Part shown: positions 23,730 to 33,613 of the stretch, in pieces
How positions within the stretch are numbered: position 1 is the first letter of the stretch
Layout of the letters: the number at the start of each line of letters is the position of its first letter
DNA from: Microbotryum silenes-acaulis
Taxonomy: Eukaryota > Basidiomycota > Microbotryomycetes > Microbotryales > Microbotryaceae
DNA: 64,000 nt
Assembly: GCA_003665825.1 (NCBI GenBank)
Contig: QPFY01000018.1
Location: 548,059 to 612,058, forward strand
Reading direction: 5' to 3'
Notes under the pieces: model-generated
Database searches by the model: none
What the model was told of the DNA's origin: nothing
The model's input: the letters and a program-made list of their open reading frames with translations, nothing else
Translations under genes and position numbers: made by a program

Positions 23730-26310
23730 ATCGCGCAAACTCGGCTCCTTTACTTTTTGCTGGTCGATCGGTTAGTCATCAACCCGAAAATCTCCACGTG
23801 GATAGAAGAATCGATGTTGTGGTTTGCGGCGTCAAAGCATACTGTCAGTCAGGATCGTCGGTGAGGGGTGCGGGTCGCACAAGTTCGACTTTGCCTGAAA
23901 GACGAGGAACGATTCAGCGTCGAATCACGGCATACACCCGCAAGCAGCTCCCCTACACACACAATTCAGTTGCCACAGCTGGAAAGAGCCTATAGAAGAA
24001 GGCTAAGGACGCAATCACAGGGTTGAAGCCAACTCCGAATGGACCACGGCGGGATGCCATCAGCTCGGTCGGCGTGAGCGAGGAGAACAATCGATGCAGT
24101 GACTCCGCAGAGATCACTGCAATGTAATCAGCTATCCAGTTTTAATTGCGTTCAGCAGTCAGTAGTCCAGTGCTCCTGCTGGATTCGATACAAGCACATT
24201 CCATTCGGGTCCTTCCCGGAAGCACCACATCGGAGGCCGCAGGAAGATCCGGCAGGAAGATTCGAAGGTTTTCAGGCATGCACATACGAGCTCAAAGACC
24301 ACATGTTATTGCATGTATTGCATCAAAGCGCACATACTGAAATATTCGCACGTCAAAAATGCAGGAAAAGGAGGAAACGTCGCTCGAGCGGTTGGGCAAA
24401 GAGTCAAGGTGGTCCTTCGTTCTCAATCTCGAGGCGAGCGGTCAGGGCGCTAGGTCACCCACAAGAGTGTCGGATGGTTGGAGAAGCCACCTCGCACGGG
24501 ACATCGGCAAATATTGAGTCTTGGGTGGCGGAGACAGCGTCGGCAAAGATGAGAGCCTGCATACTCGTCGACGAGCGACCTGTCGCACCGAGTTGAGTTC
24601 TGAGGTCGGGGCCGATGGAGAGGAGTTCAAAGTCGAGCAGAGCAACTCCCGCCAAAAACGTCTGGAACTTCAATTGGAAAGAGTCGACGACCATTCTTCC
24701 GGGAGACGGACTGAAAACGGTTGCGAGCAGTTCGGAGTCCAAAGAGTCGAGTTGAGCGCAGTCGGGAAACCAAGGCCTGGTGGAGCGATTCAACCGTCAA
24801 ACATGAGCGATAGTGCACACACTTGCAACACGAGGTGTGGAGGAAGGAAAGCATTTCAGGTTGAAGGCATGCACTGACCTTGCGGACGTTTGAGCGCTTA
24901 GTGACTGCCAAACGACGTCGTCGACACATGCGAGGTGAGTGCATGAACAAGCGAGGCGAGAGGGGATGGAGCACTGTGCGTCGCTGAGCGCTGTCCACGA
25001 CCGAATGACCAGAGTCTGTACGAACGTGCATGTCGCAGAGGTGGGAAGGGGATCATACATATCCAGGTGGTCAAGCGAATCACCAAGGTCGATTGAGAGT
25101 GCGAAGGATCGTCACCGTCCGACGCCGAATTCGAGCGCCGAGTGGTCCGAAGAAGCCCGAGTCCTGGCTGGATGGATCACCGTGCGCAACGTAGGACGGT
25201 GTTCGAGTACGATGTGAACTGATGAGGAGGCGTTCCGTGGCAAATCTTGAGAGCTTTGCCAGCGAGTCGATTGGTCGGTGCGATCGACGAGGTAAGAACC
25301 CAGCGTGCAAGTCCGGTCAACTTGAACGACAAGGAGACGAGCGGGAATGTGAGATGTTTAGAGCGACAAGTTGAGACGTAGTGGCGTTGGACAGATGACT
25401 CAAGAGCTGGATGACGTGCGCGGGAGGTTGAGTGATTCGCGGCGCGGTCGAGACGGGTTAAAGTGCTTGAGCCGATGAAGGGAGTCGTGCAATGGATGTT
25501 CCGACAAACCCCGGGCTTGTCGCATCGTTGAGACCCTTCGATTCGATCGAAAAGAGACGTGAGGGATTGCGTTCGTGTGATGGGTTGACGTTGACGACGC
25601 GAGGGAACGATGTGGGGGTGGCGAAGGGGATCGTCACAAGTCGACAGTGGTGTTCGGTGTGGAGCAACGAGGATCGAGTGATGTGTGCATCCATTCATGA
25701 CCTCAGGATAGTCGAGCGTCTTGTCGATGGTGCTGATGCGCAGAGTCTGATCATACAAGTCACTGAGCGGTTCGGTGCGAGGCTCGGATGCCAGCGAGTC
25801 GGCCACATGCGATCTGAACTAGTGTGATGAGCAGCAAAGACGATCATGGGGTGAGCGAATGGGGTGAGAGCTGACTACTATCTGAGTGAAGTACTCACCA
25901 CACTCATCGGTCGGGTTACGAGAGGGCGATCGGGGTGATTGGGCGATGCGGTGACCGAGCACGTGTCCGACCGAGCACGCTCGAGCGATGCATCGACGTG
26001 AGCTAGCACGCTGCTGAGAGTGACCGCGCCCTCTCAGGTGGCGGTTTTAGTTATCGTGTTGAAGATGGCAGTGTTGTTGACCATGTTGTGCGATGTCGCG
26101 CCGAGCCCGCCTCAGTCGGGTTGAGGTGACACGTTGAGCTGTAGTGAGAGAGATCGAGTTGCATCTTGCAGAAGGAATGGCGCATGTGAACGATGTGAAA
26201 GCATGGGACTTCGAGTTGTGGCGTGGTGTGATCAGTGTCAAGTTGGAACGAATGGTGCGAGTGGGTAGTGAGTGGGGAGAGGGAAAGGAGCGTTGGCGCG
26301 CGCGAACCCG
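23730..26310 (-). repeat. R1 repeat copy a (inverted)
   Basis: A dispersed repeat of about 2-2.6 kb seen six times in the window. Block signatures, in minus-strand order here: the GCGCGCGCCAACGCTCC region; a GTGCGACGTCGCAC-type palindrome; CGATGCATCGCTCGAGCG; GACTCGCTGGCATCCGAGC; the TTTGTCGGAACAT block; CGCTCGACCAGCTTG; and TTGCAAGTGTGTGCAC. Every frame carries stops and the frames differ between copies, so I treat it as non-coding. The part 23730-25290 matches copy b (28866-30440) in opposite orientation, making inverted arms around K1. Confidence 0.75.
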
Positions 26311-26415
26311 CAGCCGAGCCACGAGATTCCAATTCGGAAATCGTCGGAGATCGTCGGGCTGGCGGCGCGGCGTGGCGCGGTAGACTTGGTTTGTGAGGCC
26401 GTAGGCCTAGTAGGC

Positions 26416-28536
26416 ATGTCGGACCTCGACGTTGCCCCGACACAATCGAGCCCGATGAAGTCGAGCCCCTCAGTGTCGATGACGGCCACGGCGGAAGCGA
26501 GGGAGCAACAGCTCTTCGCCCACATGGGCAAGCCTCGACTTTCGAAGGCGATGGACAAGTATTTTCTTGCCACGCCTTCCACCTACGAAGCCAAGATCCT
26601 CAAACCGACGAAGAAACTGGGGACGGAGGCTGCGATGAGAGAGATCGCTAACGCGATCAAGGATGTGGTGAGTGCCCCGATGCTATCGCTTGGCTTCGAC
26701 CGCACGAGTATGACTGACCACTGTGTCCCGATCATTGATGCACCCGGGTGTAGACTGGTGATCGACGTCTGGTCGGATGCGGCAACTCGGGTAGCCACAT
26801 TAAGCTGGCGCCCGATCGCGGGGAGCAGGAGAAGACGCCCGACGCCGTCATATTGACGCATGCGGCGGTGGCCGCTTCCCCCGATCTTCCGTTCGTTTGG
26901 GCGCAGTCAGAGCACCCAAAGTCGACGGAAGGCACGCCTCCGTCGCCTCAACGCGCATACTCGCAAATTGCAGTGGCGATTGAGGTGAAAGAGAGCGACA
27001 CGAAGAGCGCAGAAGCGCGTAACCAAGTGCTTAGGCGGCTACACATGATCTGCACGACCGCGCTCCGCGCCCACGCGATCGGGGTCACCCTTTGCGGGGA
27101 CGTACTTCAAGTCTACCTCGTCAACGCGTGTGGGGTGTTCACGACGAGCGCCCGCAGGTGCGGTGAGGACGCGGTGCTGCTCCGGCGCGTGCTGTCACAC
27201 CTCATCGAACTCGACGACAACGGGCTCGGGATGCTGGCCTCGACGAACGAGGTCGACGATGGTTTCGGCAATTTTGTCGTCTCGGACAAGTTTCTCCCAC
27301 CCCGCGCCCACGATTTCGAGTCCGAGCTCGGCGATATCTCAGATCTCGAGATCCAGGAGCTCCTCTTCCGACGTCGAAGCTGCACGGGTCGTGCAACCTC
27401 CGCTTTCCGCGTTACCGCAAGACACGCGCCTGTCGACCCCACGTCGATCAGCTTGCCTACATCTGCCACCGAGTACGCCATGACAGTCGCATGGGTCGAG
27501 CAATCCCGCCTCGACGATGCGATTGCCCTACGTCGCAAGATGCACGCTGCGTCGCGTATCGACACCGAGGGTTTAAGCCTTAGCGCCGGCATCTACCGGG
27601 ACGGCTTCCGCACGCTTCCAACTTTCCTCGGTGATGATGAAAGCTTTGATGATATCGGGCCCCGGGCACTCGAGGTGGTCTTCCACCGACAGTGTTATCA
27701 GCCCCTCAACACGGCGACCACGACCAGGGAACTCGCCCAGGCCGTACTTGGAGTCGTCAAAGGTGAGCACGGGGATCAACTGGGCGGCCTTGCGTTTGCG
27801 CTCCCTAGCCGACACGCCCGTTCCCACGACATTGCAGGACACCGAAACCTCTACAGGCTGGGGTATATTCACCGGGATATTTCGTACGGCAACGTCGTCA
27901 TCGACCGCGACGGTGTCGGCGCCCTCATCGATTATCACCTCGCCGTCCCGCATGATCGACCTTGCACCGAGCTGCACCACAGAATACGATCCGTGCGTCC
28001 TCCCCTCTGTATGTTTCTCCGACTGAAGTTTCTGACCAGCACTAACCTTTGGACTATACGACGTCTGACAGGGCACCTGGCCCTACCTCGCCTGCTCGAT
28101 TCTCGCCCAACCGAACGAGCCGCTCGGTGTCGTCCACGAACGATGGCACGACATCGAATCGCTTTTTTACGTCGTAATGGAATCTTCGTTCCGCGAGCCG
28201 TACCAGGGTGACGAGAAAGTTCTCGTGATGACGCCAAAGGGTCAGACTATCTGGGAGGACTGGAACGAACCATCTGCGCGCAGAGTCTATGTCTTCAAAA
28301 AAATACTTTGCATGAACACGGAATACGTATCTGTACTCGAAGGCTGTGCACAACGATGGACGAACATCAAGCAACTGGTCGATATCTTGCGACACCGCTG
28401 TGGTCTCGATAACCAGTTCACTGATCTCGAGGTGGCGAAGAAAGAAGCCCGACTGGGGGACTTGTGGGGTCCATCCAAGGCGATGTCGCACGAGTCCATC
28501 ATCTCGGACATTGAGCAGCTGCTTCCCTTGCTCTGA
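26416..28536 (+). CDS. FunK1-type protein kinase K1, N-terminally shortened
   Basis: A fungal-specific FunK1-family kinase. Exons 26416-26667, 26754-27762, 27838-27992 and 28072-28536 close in frame at 626 residues; the three introns (86, 75 and 79 bases) lie at the same places as in K2-K5. After the first splice comes TGDRRLVGC, then LTHAAVAASPDLPFVWAQ. The core carries GHRNLYRLGYIHRDISYGNV (catalytic loop HRDxxxxN) and ALIDYHLAV (DYH for DFG). A GTWPYLACSIL activation-segment end and HERWHDIESLFYVV follow, as in other FunK1 kinases, and the C-terminus is SDIEQLLPLL. Compared with K2/K3 it lacks about 120 N-terminal residues (the RRSARL and MRVNARD region), because repeat R1 joins at about 26310. 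The kinase core looks intact. It lies between inverted R1 arms. Substrate unknown; FunK1 kinases expand strongly in basidiomycetes. Confidence 0.82.
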
Positions 28537-28865
28537 AGTGACCACCTTTGCTTTGAGCTTAAGCATTGTTGATCGTTGTTAGTTCAGATTATTGCAATAG
28601 ATACCCCAGGTCAATTTCCGTCCGTTCCAGTATACTTCCAGGCTGGAAATAGGACTGCGCCAGAGGTCCTTCATTCGGCTCGACTGCGCAGAGTTTCTGG
28701 CCTAAGTCGTAATCTGGGAGGGCCCTTACATCATTCACGTTTCGTTCATAGGAGTGTTGTTTTTGGAAATGTATCAGGTTTATTGTCCTGTCCCATGTAT
28801 CAAAACGCGTGGCCTTGAACCAACGAAATGAAACCCATAGCCCCGCACCAAAATCCTGTCTTTGA
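28537..28865 (+). other. Conserved 3' flank of the kinase unit (K1)
   Basis: About 330 bases after the K1 stop match the flanks behind K2 (52804-53132) and K3 (59375-59700), including GGCCTAAGTCGTAATCTGGG and a shared end TGTCTTTGAT. So the moved unit is longer than the gene. No ORF. Confidence 0.7.
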
Positions 28866-30440
28866 TCTCACTGGCCTCTCGAGATTTGCCACACAATACC
28901 ACCTCATTGCTTCATATCTTACTCGAACTCCATCTTACGGTGCACACGTTGGATCATACAGTCACGACTCGGGCTTCTCCACACCATTCGGCGTTGGACC
29001 GTGACGATCTTTCGCACTCTCAATCGATCTCGGCGATTCGCTCGACCAGCTTGATACGTACGATCAGCATCCCACATATGCGAGTTGCACGGTCATACAC
29101 GCGGCAGCAAGCCTGGTCATTTGGTCGTGGACTGCGCTCAGCGTCGCACGGTGTTCCATCTCCTCTCGCTTCGCTTCTTCTTGCACTCACCTCGCTTGGT
29201 GTCGACAAACTCGTTTGGCATTTACTAAGCGAGTACACGTCCGAAAGGTCAGTGCGTGCCTTCAACCTAAGGGCCTTCCTTTCCTCCACACCCTGTGTTG
29301 CAAGTATGTGCACTCTTGCTTATGTACGACTTTTCATTCGCTCCACCAGGTCTCAGATTCCGGCCTGTGCTTAGATCGACTCTTTAGACTCTGACTCGCT
29401 CCAAACCGTTTCTCGCTTTCATGGATGAATGATCATCGTCTCTTCCAATTGAGGATCCAGACTTCTTCGGCGGGACTTGCTCTGCTCGACTTTGATCTCC
29501 TCTCCATCGGCCCGGACCTCAACCCAACTTGGTGCGACCGATCGCTCGTCAATGAGCATGCAGGCTCTCATCTTTGCCGCTGCTGTCTCCGCCACCCAAG
29601 ACTTGACATTCGCCGATGATCTGTGTGAGGAGGCTTCTCCAACCATCCGAACTCTTCTGGGCCACCCACGCCCTGTCCGCTCTCCTCGAGATTGAGAACG
29701 AAGGACCACCTTGACTCTTTGCGAGCAACGTTCCTCCTTCCTTCTTTCCCTACATATCTGACGTACACATATGTCACTATGTGCTCCTTGATGCAATACC
29801 ATTTGGTCTTTGAGCTCATATGTGCGTATCTGATCTTCTTGACCCATCCTTGCCGGGTTTTCCTGCGGCCTCCGATTTGGTGCTTCCGGGCAGGACCTGA
29901 ACGGAATGTTCTTGTATTGAATCCAACATGAGAACTGGACTACTGACTGCTGAACGCAATCAAAACTGGATGCCTGAGCACGTTGCAGTGATCTCTGCGG
30001 AGTCACTGGATCGATTGTACTCCTCGCCGCTCCGAGTCACGCCGACCGAGCTGATGGCATGCTGCCGTGGTCCATTCGGATTTGGCTTCAACCTTGTAGT
30101 TGCATCCCTAGCCTTCTTCTATAGGCTCTTTCGGACTCTAGCACTTGAATTGTGTGTGTAGGAGAGCTGCTTGGGGCCGCATGCCGTGATTCGACACCGA
30201 ATTGTTTCCAGCTTTCACGCTAAGCCTGGTCGAACCTGTGCGACCCGCATCCCTCACCCGGCCGACGATCCTGACTGAAAGTATGCTTTAGCGCTGCAAA
30301 GCACAACATCAATTCTTCCGCCAACGTGGAGATCTTCTAATTTGACAGTGCGTTGCGGAGCGTCGGAGGATCACTATCCGATCGACCAGCAAAAAGTAAG
30401 GAGCCGAGTTTGCGCAATCGAGAGGAGCCAACGACTTCGG
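28866..30440 (+). repeat. R1 repeat copy b
   Basis: Starts with the TCGAGATTTGCCACAC block directly behind the K1 flank. It continues through CGCTCGACCAGCTTG, the TTGCAAGTATGTGCAC block and a terminal part (29700-30440) shared only with copy a. It is the right arm of the inverted pair around K1. Confidence 0.75.
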
Positions 30441-30803
30441 TAGTTTGGTGGCGTCAAAGCATTCGCTCTGTAACGCCTCAATCAACGCGCAGCAGGCTTC
30501 CTGCGAAACCCTGTATTCCAGGCTCCACGCGTAGATGGCCAATTCAGCGAAGGTTGGTGCAGGCACCCTCGACTCGTCACTCGCAGCCCCGCCCTGATCG
30601 TGATCGTTCTCTTCGCTCTCTCTGTCGTTCTGTCTGGTGCTGTCATGGCCGTCGTCGTCCTCGCCGCCGTCATCGTCCCCGTCGCCGTCGTCGTCATCGT
30701 CCTCGCCGCCGCTGCCGCCGCCGTCCTCCTCATCACCAGCATCATCGTTGTCCTCGTCGCCCTTTTGATGCTCCTCATCATCGCCGTCGTCATCGACGTC
30801 CAT
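30309..30803 (-). CDS. Hypothetical acidic protein, chimeric with repeat R1
   Basis: An uninterrupted 164-codon frame from a genuine ATG. The first ~70 residues are almost only Asp, Glu and Gly (coded by a GTCGTC/CGCC-rich tract), followed by RVPAPTFAELAIYAWSLEYR and VSQEACCALIEALQ, a helical segment. It faintly resembles N-terminal regions of CACTA/Tnp2-like fungal transposon proteins. From about 30440 downwards the coding sequence is the end of R1 (YFLLVDRIVI, also coded at 23745-23780), so the C-terminus is borrowed from the repeat. No catalytic motif is visible. It may be a transposon gene fragment or a fortuitous frame in an acidic-repeat tract. Confidence 0.3.
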   Translation of the reverse strand: MDVDDDGDDEEHQKGDEDNDDAGDEEDGGGSGGEDDDDDGDGDDDGGEDDDGHDSTRQNDRESEENDHDQGGAASDESRVPAPTFAELAIYAWSLEYRVSQEACCALIEALQSECFDATKLPKSLAPLDCANSAPYFLLVDRIVILRRSATHCQIRRSPRWRKN

Positions 30804-31796
30804 CTTGGCGTCATCGTCGCTGGACGCGGACTATTGAAGCTGCCAAAAGTCACCTGCTCGTCAGCGAGGGCAGGGGGGACTGTGATGATTTCGCATCGAT
30901 AACCTTGCCTCCTCAACCTCCATTACTTGCATGCGGTTCTGCCAGTCTCTTCGTGCCACCTCAATCGCCTCCTCCACCGTCATGCATTTACCGACACAGG
31001 ACTTTGAGGTTGATCGCCCCACATTGGGGTGGGGCAAGGTCGACTGATTGGCTGGACTGGGTGCGAGGGTGGTCGAGGTTTGATCACTTCCAACTGAGGT
31101 CGGTTCTTTGGCACTCGACTGGACTATGGACGCGGGAGGAGGAGGTGACCTGGCCTCTGTGGGGAAGCGGGGTGACGACAGCCCGTGAACGTCCTATTTC
31201 CGAGCCGTCGAATGCAGGCGCTGGAGACGACAAGAGGTGGGGTAACACCATCGTGTAAGTGCTCGAGCATGTTGCAGCGCCAGGAGATATGTAAGACTCG
31301 AACTGACTGGTCCTAATGTTTAATGCTCGCTGGTAGGTAACTGTCGTTGAGGTCGCACAAGGGAGCGTCGGGACGTCGGACAAAGCGCGGTCGGCCGTCC
31401 GCGGCCGATCCGGCCGATCGCGCGCTGCAGTGGACGCCGGTGCGACTAAGTTCAAATCTCAGATCTCAGTCGCGTTTTCGCCTTTCGCTCCTTGGCTTGC
31501 TACAACCCTGGTCGGCCCTTCGTTGTGTCACCCGTTGTCCAGGCTCGGGGTGGGGTAGCGCGCATTAACCAAGCTCGTTTCATTGCTCCCGATCGCTGCC
31601 CACATCACACTGAAGAGCAGATTGCAGGCCTGGTGGTGCGATGCTCCACCGCATCCGCATGGGGCCTTGTACCGTTTCAGTAGTATATTGGCACAAGCTT
31701 TGAGTAATAATAACATAATGGTCCACTCTACCTTGCGCAATCGGCCCTCTCACACGAGTTCTATGCCCCTATTAATCGTTGGGCATGGATCGATCC
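30804..31796. other. Stretch without a convincing gene
   Basis: Short frames only. A minus frame at 31084-31455 and GGCCGATCC/CGGCCGATCG repeats near 31395-31425 are the only structure seen. No domain is recognised. Confidence 0.35.
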
Positions 31797-31905
31797 CGCG
31801 AGGATTTGAAACGCATTTGGGATCGATTCGAGATGCATTTGGGATCGCGCCGCCGATTTCAAATCGGGGGCCCGATCCCGGGATGATCCCGGGATCGTCC
31901 CGCTT
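31797..31905. mobile_element. Decayed remnant of the 30-bp-unit foldback element
   Basis: Contains GATTTGAAACGCATTTGGGATCG, then GAGATGCATTTGGGATCG, then TTTCAAATCGGGGGCCCGATC and the CCCGGGATGATCCCGGGATCGTCCC end, matching one unit pair plus the right arm of 23129-23529. The left arm is lost. Confidence 0.75.
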
Positions 31906-32285
31906 TTACAGACCACATGAGCTACGGTTAAATAGTGGTTACTACCCACCATAAGCGAGCGAATGAGGTCCACAATTTCACAAGTTTCTACCCAGTTTAG
32001 AACACCATTCTCACTTCGCCTTCCCCTGTTATTTTTGGTTTGCCTTCTAATAACCTCCAATGCCATTTTCTTCAGCGGTCTCCGTGATCCCGCTATTAGC
32101 GTCCTCATCCACATCGCGCCTTTCGTGCTGCTCCTCCCTCCCTCGCTTCTGACCTCCGTTCTTCGTGACCTGGGCATTGTGGTTCAGCGCTTCCTCGTCA
32201 TTTGAATTCGAGTTGTCGATGTGGTGCTTTTGAATGTCCTCGGGTGCTCTCGGTCTCGCGGCCGGCTTGCGTCGCGGGCCCAAGG
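31906..32285. other. Intergenic, nothing recognisable
   Basis: Between the foldback remnant and the kinase-like pseudogene. A short acidic minus frame (32047-32322) lacks any known motif. Confidence 0.3.
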
Positions 32286-32559
32286 AACAGCGTCTCGCGG
32301 ATGACCGAGCCGACGTAATCACACGTCACGAGCTACTGCCCGCGGGTGGCTTGCGAAGGTGGTGCGGGTCAACCGACCGTTGTCCTCATTGGCCTTGAGA
32401 AAGTACCTCGTGTTCGGAGCAGGGTGGTCAACAAGAGGTACTTCGGCTTTGGCCGATGAGGACAAAGGTCGGTTGACTCGCACCACGTTCGCAAGATACC
32501 CGTCGGCAGTAGCTCGTGACGTGTGATTACGTTGGCCCGGTCATCTGCGAGATGCTGTT
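32286..32559. repeat. 107-bp inverted duplication inside the pseudogene
   Basis: Left arm 32286-32392 (AACAGCGTCTCGCGGATGAC...) and right arm 32453-32559 (...TCTGCGAGATGCTGTT) are imperfect reverse complements of each other, with a 60-base centre that derives from the same gene. In the parent gene (19197 onward) this stretch occurs once. Confidence 0.8.
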
Positions 32560-32931
32560 CTACCAGCACGTCTTCCGGCACGTACCGAAGGACTAATGGC
32601 AATGGGTACGCCATGGTGCTTGAGAATATGGGGACCTACATGAATTCCTTGACTTTTGTGAAAGGTCTGGCCAATGGCAGTAAGTCTTCGGGTCGCGGCT
32701 ACTAGTAGTTGTCGACGACAAGATCTTTTCCTGATTAACTCAAGCTCAGCGTGATGCTGACGCACCTGTTCTTCCACTTCTTACTCGATGCGCAGGGAGA
32801 TCGAGAAGGCTTTCGTTGAGCTTGGTATTGTTCACAACGATATCCGCGACGGGAACGTATTGGTTCGACCCGACGACGGGGGCTTTTGCTTCATCGATTG
32901 GGGACGATCTTATCTCAAACTTCGAGTGTGA
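32286..32931 (+). pseudogene. Broken copy of the HND/DWG kinase-like gene
   Basis: Related to the gene at 18775-21476. The plus strand reads LVTCDYVGPVICEMLFYQHVF, then after a frameshift GTYRRTNGNGYAMVLENMG. After an apparent intron with its acceptor near 32793 comes EKAFVELGIVHNDIRDGNVL, ending in FCFIDWGRSYLKLRV before TGA 32929-32931. The HND and DWG motifs are kept. The upstream part is scrambled by an inverted duplication (32286-32559), so no start or complete N-lobe exists. It carries one clear frameshift near 32590. Confidence 0.75.
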
Positions 32932-33613
32932 ACCTCTCTCTTTCTCTCTTTCCCTCTCTCCCGGTCTCGTCTCTTCTCTTCTCTCCTCTCTACTCTATTT
33001 TCTCTCTCTCGGCAATGCCCGTAATCTCTTCACTCCCGCTCTCCCCCTCTCTCGGCAATGCTCATAATATCTTCACTCCCTTTCTCCTCGGCTCTCTCTC
33101 CTTTATTGTTGCTTTATATTACCTCTCTCAGTTTTGTCTGCCATTTGCAACGCTCATTATCTCGTTCATCTCCAGCTTCGTAGCTGGACTTCGGCACCCA
33201 GAGCCGAACGGGCGACAGCTTCTGTCGGTTCGGCGAGGACCATAGCAAGCTTCTGACCTCCACTTATCAGTCATGGGCCAACTTCTGAGAATTTTCTTCC
33301 AAGTCCGAGATCAAAGTTTTATTCTCATCAATTTTCTGACCTATAGAATTCAGGCTGCTAATAGCGAATTGCTTCTTGTCGAAGGCCTTGGAAGCGCAAG
33401 CACCTGATGAGTTTGTCTTTTGAAAACGAAACAACTGCACAATCATACAGCTTCTACGCACAGAGTCAACTCTTCATTCGTCAAGACGACTACTCACTTC
33501 AAGTTTATAACCCATGCACTAAGGTTACTCACAGCGCAGAGCACGGGCACAGTTTGGCATTTCATTCTTCAGAGAGATATTTAACACGTTCTCATTCTCG
33601 CCATCAGGCTGCT
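32932..33613. other. CT-rich tract and unassigned stretch
   Basis: A pyrimidine-rich tract (32935-33115) holds two near copies of CTCTCGGCAATGCYCRTAAT (about 33010 and 33050). Behind it, a minus frame at 33267-33461 codes a short coiled-coil-like segment (IGQKIDENKTLISDLEENSQ) of unknown origin. It is too short and isolated to call a gene. Confidence 0.4.

Noticed and set aside
28862..29374. 170-codon frame in R1 copy b (and the like in copies e and f) as a real protein
   Set aside because: Other copies of the same block open different frames, no motif is recognisable, and substitutions do not respect codon positions.
30482..30916. Plus- and minus-strand frames rich in Arg or in Thr/Met over the acidic tract
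   Set aside because: Shadow frames of a GTC/GAC-type low-complexity tract.
31440..31480. Second T-loop look-alike (AGTTCAAATCTC)
   Set aside because: No acceptor or D-arm partner within 80 bases.
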